Part shown: positions 1 through 5,514 of the stretch, piece after piece
Position numbering within the stretch: position 1 is the stretch's first letter
How the letters are laid out: the number at the start of each line of letters is the position of its first letter
Origin: an uncultured Erysipelotrichaceae bacterium
Lineage (GTDB): Bacteria > Bacillota_I > Bacilli_A > Erysipelotrichales > Coprobacillaceae
NCBI GenBank assembly: GCA_900317015.1
Contig: ONFH01000138.1
Coordinates: 1-6,342, forward strand
Direction: 5' to 3'
Length of the DNA: 6,342 nucleotides
Made by a program: the position numbers and the translations under genes
The notes under the pieces: generated by a model
What the model was told of the DNA's origin: nothing
The model's input: the letters and a program-made list of their open reading frames with translations, nothing else
Database searches by the model: none

Positions 1-540
1 AACCATGATGGCATAATGGGATTTGTAAATATAGAAAAGTACCAGATTCATTTGCCTATTTATCACGGCACCTCTGCAGCCGTGCTCCAAAAGGGCGCCG
101 GGCATATTGAAAGGACCAGCCTCCCCGTGGGCGGTAAAAATACCCATTGTGTGATCAGTGCACATACGGGTCTTCCTAGTGGGAAAATGTTTGATGATAT
201 TGTCAAAATGAAAGTCGGGGATACCTTTACTTTAACGGTGTTAAATAAAACACTGTCGTATAAAGTTGATCACATTGAGACGGTCAAACCTCAAGATGTG
301 TCCGTCTTAAAGGTTGAAGAGGGCAAGGATGAATGCAGCTTATTAACATGTACACCACTTGGTGTCAATGATCATCGCTTGATCGTGCGGGGCCATCGTA
401 TCCCTAATCAAATAAGTAAAAAATCACACTCTAATCATTTTGATGTATCTATTAGCACGATCATAGTCTTGATGATCATCCTTGCCCTTTCCTTCGTGAT
501 CATTGTAAGGAGGATCAAAAAACAAAAAATGAGTTCATAA
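1..540 (+). CDS. Class C (pilus-type) sortase, 5'-truncated by window edge
   Basis: Membrane-bound transpeptidase that in this family joins pilin subunits or attaches pili to the cell wall by cleaving LPXTG-like sorting signals. The frame is open to the first base, and the residues before the first Met at 16 (NHDGI, then MGFVNI) continue the sortase fold, so that ATG is internal and the true start lies off the window. Counting from that Met, the catalytic His is H50 (ISAHTGLP), the Cys is C112 (LLTCTP) and the Arg is R121 (NDHRLIVRGHR); Cys-x8-Arg spacing and the VRGHR ending are class C traits. The LPIYHGTS and GHIERTSLPVGG segments also match the family. A C-terminal hydrophobic segment (about 146-165) followed by RRIKKQK gives the extra membrane anchor typical of class C. 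The N-terminal signal anchor and lid cannot be seen. The next gene, 43 bp downstream, encodes a pilin-like protein, so this is probably part of a pilus operon. Family assignment is firm; the substrate is inferred. Confidence 0.93.
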   Translation, partial: NHDGIMGFVNIEKYQIHLPIYHGTSAAVLQKGAGHIERTSLPVGGKNTHCVISAHTGLPSGKMFDDIVKMKVGDTFTLTVLNKTLSYKVDHIETVKPQDVSVLKVEEGKDECSLLTCTPLGVNDHRLIVRGHRIPNQISKKSHSNHFDVSISTIIVLMIILALSFVIIVRRIKKQKMSS

Positions 541-583
541 ATTTATGAAAGGAAAAGCTGTGTAACGACAGCAGGAACGTCTT

Positions 584-1255
584 ATGATTGCAAAAGTTCT
601 TATTATGATCATGAGTCTGGTGATCCTTTTTTCTCCCATTTCCGTTTATGGTCAAGAAATGAATGTCGATCGCCCGTGCTCTTTATCGCTATCCCTCATC
701 GATGATCATCATCGCAATATTCAAAAAGGGACGTTCACACTCTATCAGGCGGCCCAATATAAAGAAGGGACACTCGTCAATAATGCACATTTAAAAACAT
801 TGACGAAGACCTCCGTGAGAAAAGCAGCCCGCTCTTTACCAAAAATGACAAAGAGCGTCAATGATGGAAAAGTTGTATTTCGTAACTTGAAGTCGGGCAT
901 CTATTATGTCAGTCAGTCAAGTCATGATCAAAAATATTATCCGGTCAAATCATTCTTCGTCACCATGCCGGAGAGTGATGAAGACCATCATTATAATTAT
1001 GATATTTTGGCTTCACCAAAAGTCGAAGAGACATACCAACAGGAGAATCAGCCTTCTAAGGTGAAGAATGAGACTTCTAAAGGCAAAGAAACGACTTATA
1101 AGTCAAAACCAACTGAAACAAAGGACGTCGATCAGGCAGTCCATGAAGATGCAGATCATAAAGTCAAAACTCAGGATACGACACGCATTCTATCGTATGT
1201 GATCATGTTAGGAATTGCTTTAGCAACAATGTTAATATTAAAACGTATGAAATAA
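584..1255 (+). CDS. Secreted pilin-like (SpaA/prealbumin-fold-like) surface protein without LPXTG
   Basis: A 223-residue exported protein. Residues 1-23 form a signal peptide (hydrophobic core VLIMIMSLVILF, likely cleavage after VYG). Residues about 30-146 resemble a SpaA-type pilin domain: GTFTLYQAAQY early, DGKVVFRNLKSGIYYVSQ in the middle, then FFVTMPESDED and YDILASPKVE, which recalls the 'YDV..YPK' strand of Gram-positive pilins. Residues about 148-195 are a Lys/Glu/Thr-rich low-complexity stalk. Residues about 202-219 are hydrophobic and followed by KRMK, the layout of a cell-wall sorting signal, but no LPXTG is present; TQDTT (196-200) sits where it would be. It may be a non-covalently anchored or basal pilus component processed by the neighbouring sortase, or simply a membrane-anchored protein. 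Start choice: AGGA at 573-576 is 7 nt from the ATG. The pilin relationship rests on motif resemblance only. Confidence 0.75.
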   Translation: MIAKVLIMIMSLVILFSPISVYGQEMNVDRPCSLSLSLIDDHHRNIQKGTFTLYQAAQYKEGTLVNNAHLKTLTKTSVRKAARSLPKMTKSVNDGKVVFRNLKSGIYYVSQSSHDQKYYPVKSFFVTMPESDEDHHYNYDILASPKVEETYQQENQPSKVKNETSKGKETTYKSKPTETKDVDQAVHEDADHKVKTQDTTRILSYVIMLGIALATMLILKRMK

Positions 1256-1277
1256 CTATGAAGGGGTTGATCGTAAA

Positions 1278-2042
1278 ATGCTAAAGTATCAAAACATTGC
1301 CTCATTAAATCAAACAGATCGTGCAATCTATAAATATGTGATGACACACATTGATCATCTTGATGGAATGAAAATTCGTGAACTGGCGGATGAGACGTAT
1401 ACGTCGAGTGCGACGATCGTCCGTTTCTATAAAAAGTTAGGGTCTGCCGATTTTGAGACTTTTAAGAAAGAACTGCATCTCCTTTATGATGGAGAACATT
1501 TAATTGATGTGAATAATGAAAAAGAAGAATATTATAAATCCGCAAGATATTTTCGCTCTGGCAGCTTCTCACAAGTTATCCAGAAAGCTGTTCAATTAAT
1601 CAGAAGAGCAGATGACATCCACTTTATGGGCGTGGGCAATAGCGGAATCTTAGCCCATTATGGGGCTCGCTATTTCTCTAATGTGGGATACTTTGCCGAT
1701 GCGATTTCTGATCCTGACTATCCACCACCACTTCGTGGCAGCAGGAATCGCGTGCTGATCGTCATTACCCAAAGTGGAGAAACACCACAGGCGATCAAGT
1801 TTGCCAAAATGTATAAAGACTTAGGTGATCGGATCATCTGTATCACGAATCATAAGGATTCTACGATTGCATCCTTAAGTCATGTCGTCATCAATTATCA
1901 TGTGACGACGATGTTTCTTCCACAGAATTATGACCTGACGACCTCTGTGCCAGTCATCTATATTATCGAACGAATGGGGCGTGAACTTTTTAAGGTCGAT
2001 CGTTCCATCTTAAACTATTTAACGTTGAAAGAATGCGAATAA
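1278..2042 (+). CDS. MurR/RpiR-family transcriptional regulator (HTH + SIS)
   Basis: DNA-binding regulator of the RpiR family, whose members sense phosphosugars through a SIS domain. Residues 1-75 are the HTH_6 region, with the recognition segment MKIRELADETYTSSATIVRF at 31-50 followed by YKKLG. The SIS domain spans about 97-240, with the phosphosugar-binding signatures GVGNSG (118-123) and TQSGETPQAI (164-173) both intact, so ligand binding is expected. The 254-residue length is normal for the family, somewhat on the short side. AAGGGG at 1261-1266 lies 11 nt before the ATG. It starts 22 bp after the pilin-like gene with no terminator or clear promoter between, so cotranscription with the sortase/pilin genes is likely and it may regulate them. 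Effector and targets cannot be told from the sequence; no sugar-metabolism gene is adjacent. Confidence 0.93.
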   Translation: MLKYQNIASLNQTDRAIYKYVMTHIDHLDGMKIRELADETYTSSATIVRFYKKLGSADFETFKKELHLLYDGEHLIDVNNEKEEYYKSARYFRSGSFSQVIQKAVQLIRRADDIHFMGVGNSGILAHYGARYFSNVGYFADAISDPDYPPPLRGSRNRVLIVITQSGETPQAIKFAKMYKDLGDRIICITNHKDSTIASLSHVVINYHVTTMFLPQNYDLTTSVPVIYIIERMGRELFKVDRSILNYLTLKECE

Positions 2043-2090
2043 TTTGGATCTTGTTGTTCTTTTAGATAATTAAATTTGTGATTTACCTCA

Positions 2091-2119
2091 TTGATATTTC
2101 AAATCAAACTACGTAAAAT
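2091..2119 (+). promoter_or_regulatory. Sigma-A-type promoter of the 55-codon gene
   Basis: TTGATA (2091-2096) and TAAAAT (2114-2119) are separated by exactly 17 bp, each one mismatch from the sigma-A consensus. Transcription would start near 2126, leaving a short leader of about 24 nt that holds GGAGGG (2138-2143), 6 nt before the ATG at 2150. This separates the small gene from the regulator upstream. Predicted from sequence only. Confidence 0.7.
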
Positions 2120-2149
2120 GTTCATAGAAAAAGACGTGGAGGGTATCAT

Positions 2150-2317
2150 ATGACGGATATTGTCAAAAAAGAAATCGCAATGTTAAAAGGTAGTGTCAAT
2201 CTGCTTGATTGTCAAAAGACAATGAACAAAGCGTGCGATGAGAAGTATTATGAACTGGTCACTTATATTGCCAATCATCGCGATCATTATGTGAAGTACA
2301 TCCATTCAATCGACTAG
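2150..2317 (+). CDS. Small protein of unknown function (55 aa), monocistronic
   Basis: I do not recognise this protein. The frame from the ATG at 2150 to the TAG at 2315-2317 encodes 55 residues, beginning MTDIVKKEIAMLKGS and ending HYVKYIHSID. It is predicted cytoplasmic: no signal peptide or membrane segment, a high share of Lys, Tyr and His, two Cys residues (21 and 29), and a probably helical make-up (for example EKYYELVTYIANHRDHYVKY). The case for a real gene is its context: a strong GGAGGG ribosome binding site 6 nt before the ATG, a near-consensus promoter at 2091-2119, and an intrinsic terminator whose stem begins in the stop codon. It lies alone between two RpiR-type regulators on the same strand. 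Function is open; a small regulatory or stress protein is possible but unsupported. Confidence 0.75.
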   Translation: MTDIVKKEIAMLKGSVNLLDCQKTMNKACDEKYYELVTYIANHRDHYVKYIHSID

Positions 2318-2345
2318 TCAGGGGCTCACTTCCCCTGGCTTTTTT
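2316..2345 (+). terminator. Intrinsic terminator of the 55-codon gene
   Basis: Arms 2316-2324 (AGTCAGGGG) and 2332-2340 (CCCCTGGCT) pair over 9 bp with one G-T wobble, enclosing a 7-nt loop, followed by a T run to 2345. The last two bases of the TAG stop codon form the base of the stem. Confidence 0.9.
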
Positions 2346-2382
2346 CATCTTGATATTATTAGTGAATTCTAAAACTAAGCTA

Positions 2383-2391
2383 TGTTATAAT
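2383..2391 (+). promoter_or_regulatory. Extended -10 promoter for the regulator-def-SDR-glycosylase operon
   Basis: A perfect TATAAT (2386-2391) is preceded by TGT at 2383-2385, giving an extended -10 element. No good -35 box is seen 16-18 bp upstream (AT-rich, TGAATT at best), which suits an extended -10 promoter or one that needs an activator. Transcription would start near 2398, about 24 nt before the ATG at 2422. The ribosome binding site AGAGGTGA lies at 2407-2414. Confidence 0.7.
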
Positions 2392-2421
2392 GGACGTGAC
2401 TAAAAAAGAGGTGAGCAGTGT

Positions 2422-3222
2422 ATGGATATCGTATTATCAAGAATTTTGCGCTTTTTAAATGGCGCACTTGTCATGGACACAAACTATCGAATTGGTACTC
2501 TGATCGTCAAACATTATAATAAGATGAAACGATACAGCTTAGAAGATATCTGTATCGAAGGTGGTTTTACAAAAGAGGAAGTTCTCAACTTCGTTAAGCT
2601 CTTAGGCTTTTCTACCTATGAGGACTTTGTGGATCAGTTAACTGCCGATATTGAATTAAGAAACAATGAGATCCAGTTAAGAATGATCGGCCTCAATCTG
2701 GTAGATTATTTTAAGGACTTAAATATTAAAGAAAATGAAGCAAATTTCTTAGCTGAGATCGATGATATTGTCGATGATATCTATCATGCGAATCGTATTG
2801 TGATCATCGGTTCACATTTTCCAAGCTGTTTAGCCGTTGACTTTCAAACGGACTTGATCAACTTAGGCAAGAATGTGATTGAATATCATCATTATGATGC
2901 ATTTGAATTTTATGAAGATGATCTGGTCTTCTTTTTGACGCAGACTGGACGTACGATGAGACGTATTGACCAGCAGTTAGTGGATGCCTGCATCCACCGT
3001 GTGAAATTGGTCATCATTACCCAGAATCCAAAGATCGTCTCTTATAAAGACGTCAAAGCCAAACATGTTTTACAAGTCTTAGGAAAATATGACGGGATCC
3101 AGTTTAATTATCAGCTGATGCGTATCTTTGATCTCTTAAGGATCCGTTACTATTATAAGTATTATATCGACGATGATTCGATCCATTATAAAGGACCCGC
3201 TTCTCTTAAATCAGAAGGCTAA
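2422..3222 (+). CDS. Divergent MurR/RpiR-like regulator with eroded SIS signature
   Basis: A 266-residue protein with RpiR layout: an N-terminal helix-turn-helix-like region (about 20-75, with YSLEDICIEGGFTKEEVLNF then VKLLGFSTYEDF, matching the 'lexLa...vS.aTi.RF..kLGf..y.eF' pattern) and a SIS-like domain (about 112-245). The phosphosugar signatures are altered: IGSHFPSC (129-136) replaces the usual GxGxS loop and TQTGRT (173-178) replaces TxSGxT, so the ligand may differ or be lost. AGAGGTGA ends 7 nt before the ATG, and an extended -10 lies upstream. It is the first gene of a four-gene operon, and its last 50 bp overlap the deformylase gene in another frame. A regulator of its own operon is plausible, but that is inference. 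HTH identity is by pattern, less certain than for the regulator at 1278-2042. Confidence 0.8.
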   Translation: MDIVLSRILRFLNGALVMDTNYRIGTLIVKHYNKMKRYSLEDICIEGGFTKEEVLNFVKLLGFSTYEDFVDQLTADIELRNNEIQLRMIGLNLVDYFKDLNIKENEANFLAEIDDIVDDIYHANRIVIIGSHFPSCLAVDFQTDLINLGKNVIEYHHYDAFEFYEDDLVFFLTQTGRTMRRIDQQLVDACIHRVKLVIITQNPKIVSYKDVKAKHVLQVLGKYDGIQFNYQLMRIFDLLRIRYYYKYYIDDDSIHYKGPASLKSEG

Positions 3223-3589
3223 GCCTTGCCGTAAAGAGGATCTTTATTTAGTACCGATCCTCAAAGAAACACTCTTGGCGCATCAGGAAGAGTGTGTTGG
3301 TATGGCGGGAAATATGATTGGCGAAAATAAACAGGTGATCATTATCAAGGATGATCAAAAGATGGTCGTGATGTTTAATCCAGAAATCATCAAGCATTCC
3401 AAGAAGACGTATCAGGCACAAGAGGGATGCCTGAGTCTGCCAGGGCAGATCCATGAAGTGACACGTTATGAAGTCATCAAAGTTGCCTATTATGATGAAC
3501 ACTGGAATAAAAAGATCAAAACATATAAAGATTTCACGGCCGAGATCATTCAACATGAAATGGATCATCTACAAGGTATTGTTGTATAG
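3173..3589 (+). CDS. def: Peptide deformylase, short Firmicutes-type variant
   Basis: Metal-dependent hydrolase that removes the N-formyl group from nascent proteins in the cytoplasm. The 138-residue protein keeps motif 2 EGCLS (84-88, metal ligand C86) and motif 3 HEMDH (128-132, metal ligands H128 and H132, catalytic E129). Motif 1, normally GxGLAAxQ, is CVGMAGNM (41-48): the usual Gln is Met and the second Ala is Gly. Short Firmicutes deformylases with a related CVGMAANMIG motif are known to me, so this is probably a recognised subgroup, with the Gly as a local change. The start at 3173 is chosen because MIRSIIKDPLLLNQKA matches the N-terminus of that subgroup. No Shine-Dalgarno precedes it, and it overlaps the previous gene by 50 bp, which suggests translational coupling. 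A second, canonical deformylase may exist elsewhere in the genome. Confidence 0.92.
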   Translation: MIRSIIKDPLLLNQKAKPCRKEDLYLVPILKETLLAHQEECVGMAGNMIGENKQVIIIKDDQKMVVMFNPEIIKHSKKTYQAQEGCLSLPGQIHEVTRYEVIKVAYYDEHWNKKIKTYKDFTAEIIQHEMDHLQGIVV

Positions 3590-3603
3590 GGGGAGAAATT
3601 GAT

Positions 3604-4374
3604 ATGAAAACAGTTTTAATCACTGGCGCTTCCAGTGGTATTGGGAAGAGCTTCGCTCGACGCTTTGCCTTACGTGGCTGGCGGATTATTGCGGTGGCAA
3701 GACACGAGGATGCTCTTGAAACATTAAAAGGGGAATTAGAAGAAGAATTTCAGGCTGAAGTGCTGATCTATGCAATCGATTTAACGGAGGAAGATGCATG
3801 TAAACGCCTTTATAACGCCTGCAAAGATGTCCGTGTGGATGTCTTGATCAATAATGCCGGCTTTGGCGATTCTGGCGCTTTCTTAGAAAGTGATCTGAAG
3901 AAGCAGGAAGCCATGGTCAAGGTCAATGTTTTAGCATTGATGCGATTAACGCATATGTTTGGTCATGATATGAAGATCAGAAATAGTGGGGGCATCTTAA
4001 ATGTCGCTTCCATTGCGGCCTTTGTACCAGGACCTTATATGAGCGTTTATTATGCGACGAAGTCATTTGTCTTATCATTCTCACAGGCATTAGCCGAAGA
4101 GATGAGAGACACCGATGTCAAAGTGACATGCTTATGTCCAGGACCAGTCAATACAGATTTCTTTAGAAAGGCGGATCTCTTAGATTCACCAATGTGGAAG
4201 ATCGCTCCACCAGCTAAGCCTTGCATGGTCGTCCATAAAGCTGTCGTCGGACTCTTCTTAGGTAAGGATGTCGTTATTAATTCGATCTCTGGTCGACTCT
4301 TCTATTTGATCAGTCGCATCACACCAAGAAAACTGATGTTAAAGTTAACAGGCATGGTCAATGGACAAAGATAG
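3604..4374 (+). CDS. Short-chain dehydrogenase/reductase (classical SDR, likely NADP(H))
   Basis: Cytosolic NAD(P)-dependent oxidoreductase with a Rossmann fold. Landmarks in its 256 residues: TGASSGIG at 7-14 (cofactor glycine motif), R33 just after strand two (VARHED, favouring NADP(H)), D59-L60, NNAG at 83-86, N108, catalytic S136 (NVASIAAF), Y149 and K153 in the YxxxK motif (YYATK), and PGPVNT at 179-184. All catalytic tetrad positions (N108, S136, Y149, K153) are present. The pattern is closest to the broad DltE/YqjQ-like SDR group, whose substrates are mostly unknown. GGGGGAG at 3588-3594 overlaps the deformylase stop and lies 9 nt before the ATG. It is the third gene of the operon, overlapping the next gene by 14 bp. 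The substrate cannot be inferred. Confidence 0.93.
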   Translation: MKTVLITGASSGIGKSFARRFALRGWRIIAVARHEDALETLKGELEEEFQAEVLIYAIDLTEEDACKRLYNACKDVRVDVLINNAGFGDSGAFLESDLKKQEAMVKVNVLALMRLTHMFGHDMKIRNSGGILNVASIAAFVPGPYMSVYYATKSFVLSFSQALAEEMRDTDVKVTCLCPGPVNTDFFRKADLLDSPMWKIAPPAKPCMVVHKAVVGLFLGKDVVINSISGRLFYLISRITPRKLMLKLTGMVNGQR

Positions 4375-4858
4375 AGTCGTTCATCCGTTAAAGCCGATCG
4401 TCGATGAGAACTGTCAGATCTTGATCCTTGGCAGTTTTCCATCGGTCAAGTCACGAGAAGTGCATTTCTATTATGGTCATAAACAGAACCGCTTCTGGAA
4501 AGTGATGGCGGCCGTTTGTGAATCTCCGATTCCAACGACGAATGAAGAAAAGACGAACATGCTTCTAGAACATCATATTGCTTTATGGGACAGCATTGCC
4601 TCTTGTGTTATTAAGGGCTCATCCGATGCGTCCATTCGTGATGTCGTTCCTAATGACTTAAAAGGTCTGATCCAGGGCACAAAGATCACGAAGGTCTACT
4701 GTAATGGCAAGGCGTCTTTGAAATACTATAACAAGTATCAGAAGGCGACCGGCATCAAGGCCATCAGCTTACCTTCCACGTCACCAGCCAATGCGGCCTA
4801 TTCCTTAGAACGATTGATCAAGATCTGGAAAGAGACAATTTCTATTGATGATGAGTAA
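4361..4858 (+). CDS. DNA-deoxyinosine (hypoxanthine) glycosylase, UDG superfamily
   Basis: Base-excision repair enzyme expected to remove hypoxanthine, the product of adenine deamination, from DNA. The 165-residue protein shows the family landmarks: ILGSFPS (22-28, motif 1), YYGHKQNRFWKV (37-48, where an Asn, here N43, is the likely catalytic-loop residue by analogy with family 6 enzymes), WDSI (76-79), and LPSTSPANA (137-145, the motif 2 intercalation loop). Length is normal for the family. Its ATG lies inside the end of the SDR gene (14-bp overlap), with only a weak AGG at 4350-4352, which suggests translational coupling. It is the last gene of the operon; a terminator begins at its stop codon. 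Mug-type G/T(U) glycosylase specificity is the main alternative; superfamily membership is secure, the exact base less so. Confidence 0.88.
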   Translation: MDKDRVVHPLKPIVDENCQILILGSFPSVKSREVHFYYGHKQNRFWKVMAAVCESPIPTTNEEKTNMLLEHHIALWDSIASCVIKGSSDASIRDVVPNDLKGLIQGTKITKVYCNGKASLKYYNKYQKATGIKAISLPSTSPANAAYSLERLIKIWKETISIDDE

Positions 4859-4886
4859 GTGGTTAATCGACCACTTCTTTTCTTTT
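4857..4886 (+). terminator. Intrinsic terminator of the four-gene operon
   Basis: Arms 4857-4863 (AAGTGGT) and 4870-4876 (ACCACTT) pair perfectly over 7 bp around the 6-nt loop TAATCG, followed by the T-rich tail CTTTTCTTTT to 4886. The last two bases of the glycosylase TAA stop form the base of the stem. Confidence 0.88.
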
Positions 4887-4928
4887 GTCCGCTTTCATCT
4901 TTTAAAAAGGGAAACGATAAAAAAGAGC

Positions 4929-4956
4929 TTGCATTCGCAATAATTTTCGATATGAT
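4929..4956 (+). promoter_or_regulatory. Sigma-A-type promoter of the small membrane protein gene
   Basis: TTGCAT (4929-4934) and TATGAT (4951-4956) are 16 bp apart. Transcription would start near 4963, leaving a leader of under 20 nt. A short inverted repeat TTGC-ATTC-GCAA (4929-4940) covers the -35 box and could be an operator, though arms of 4 bp may be chance. Confidence 0.62.
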
Positions 4957-4966
4957 AGTAACGGAT

Positions 4967-4973
4967 AAAGGAG
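4967..4973 (+). promoter_or_regulatory. Ribosome binding site that fixes the start at 4981
   Basis: AAAGGAG at 4967-4973 lies 7 nt before the ATG at 4981 but only 1 nt before the in-frame GTG at 4975. This makes the ATG the true start and the protein 154 residues rather than 156. Confidence 0.8.
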
Positions 4974-4980
4974 AGTGTTT

Positions 4981-5445
4981 ATGCTTATTAAATATCTTGA
5001 AGTCTTTTTTGTATCAATGGTTCCAATCGTCGAATTACGTGGGGCAATTCCAATCGCTACAGGATTAGGATTACCTTTAGTGCCTGCATATATTATTTGT
5101 ATTTTAGGAAATATGTTGCCAGTACCATTCATCTACTTATTTGCTAGAAGAATTCTTGAATGGGGCAAAGATAAAAAAGTCATCGGTAAGTTCTTTACCT
5201 GGTGTTTAGAAAAAGGTGAAAAGGGCGGTAAGAAGTTACAGGAAAAAGCCGGACGTGGGACGTTTGTCGCTTTATTCTTATTCGTCGGCATCCCACTACC
5301 TGGAACAGGGGCCTGGACAGGAACTTTAGCAGCTTCCATCTTAGATATGAGCTTTAAAGAAACAGTTGCTGCCTGCATGCTGGGGGTCTTACTTGCCGGT
5401 GTCATCATGCTTACACTTTCAGTCGTTGGCTTCAGTTTGATTTAA
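4981..5445 (+). CDS. COG2426-type small integral membrane protein ('small multidrug export' family)
   Basis: A 154-residue inner-membrane protein of the family named 'putative small multi-drug export protein'; the transport role in that name is poorly established. Signature segments are VPIVELRGAIPIATGLGLP (14-32) and FVGIPLPGTGAWTGTLAAS (101-119), two Gly/Pro-rich motifs of the kind that form re-entrant loops. Hydrophobic segments lie at about 3-17, 32-56, 93-118 and 126-153, separated by a basic cytoplasmic-looking stretch (RRILEWGKDKKVIGK, then EKGEKGGKKLQEKAGRG). Length is typical of the family. It is monocistronic, with its own promoter and terminator, and converges on the DtxR-family gene. 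Substrate unknown. Confidence 0.88.
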   Translation: MLIKYLEVFFVSMVPIVELRGAIPIATGLGLPLVPAYIICILGNMLPVPFIYLFARRILEWGKDKKVIGKFFTWCLEKGEKGGKKLQEKAGRGTFVALFLFVGIPLPGTGAWTGTLAASILDMSFKETVAACMLGVLLAGVIMLTLSVVGFSLI

Positions 5446-5473
5446 GAGGATCAGTTCAATCTGATTCTTTTTT
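5444..5473 (+). terminator. Intrinsic terminator of the small membrane protein gene
   Basis: GATCAG (5449-5454) pairs with CTGATT (5461-5466) around the loop TTCAAT, and the stem extends outward through 5444-5448 with the T run (about 11 bp in all, two G-T wobbles). Six T follow C5467 at 5468-5473. The last two bases of the TAA stop lie in the stem. Confidence 0.85.
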
Positions 5474-5480
5474 GTTTAGA

Positions 5481-5514
5481 AACAAAAAAATTGAGGATCA
5501 TCATCCTCAATTTT
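5481..5514 (-). terminator. Intrinsic terminator of the DtxR-family gene
   Basis: Perfect 8-bp arms, TTGAGGAT (5491-5498) and ATCCTCAA (5503-5510), enclose the 4-nt loop CATC; flanking A4 and T4 can lengthen the stem to 12 bp. Read on the minus strand it is followed by seven T (complement of 5484-5490). The TGA stop of the DtxR-family gene (5507-5509) is inside the stem. It could also work weakly on the plus strand (only TTTT after the stem). Confidence 0.9.

Noticed and set aside
557..572. Hairpin GCTGT/ACAGC and a 6-codon frame (545-565) between sortase and pilin-like genes
   Set aside because: The stem is only 5 bp with no T run, so it is not a terminator; the tiny frame has no supporting signal. 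The hairpin ends right before the AGGA site and might tune translation, but that is too weak to call.
2041..2080. Possible terminator after the first RpiR-type regulator
   Set aside because: Only an imperfect AT-rich pairing (ATCT/AGAT plus AATTT/AAATT with bulges) and no T run, so no terminator is called there.
3248..3568. 106-codon minus-strand frame opposite the deformylase gene
   Set aside because: It is antisense to a well-supported deformylase with intact motifs, has no ribosome binding site and resembles nothing.
4859..5068. 69-codon plus-strand frame starting right after the glycosylase stop
   Set aside because: It runs through a terminator and a promoter and into the membrane protein gene in the wrong frame, and starts without a ribosome binding site.
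4902..5408. Two minus-strand frames opposite the membrane protein gene
   Set aside because: Both are antisense shadows of a gene with clear family motifs, promoter and terminator.
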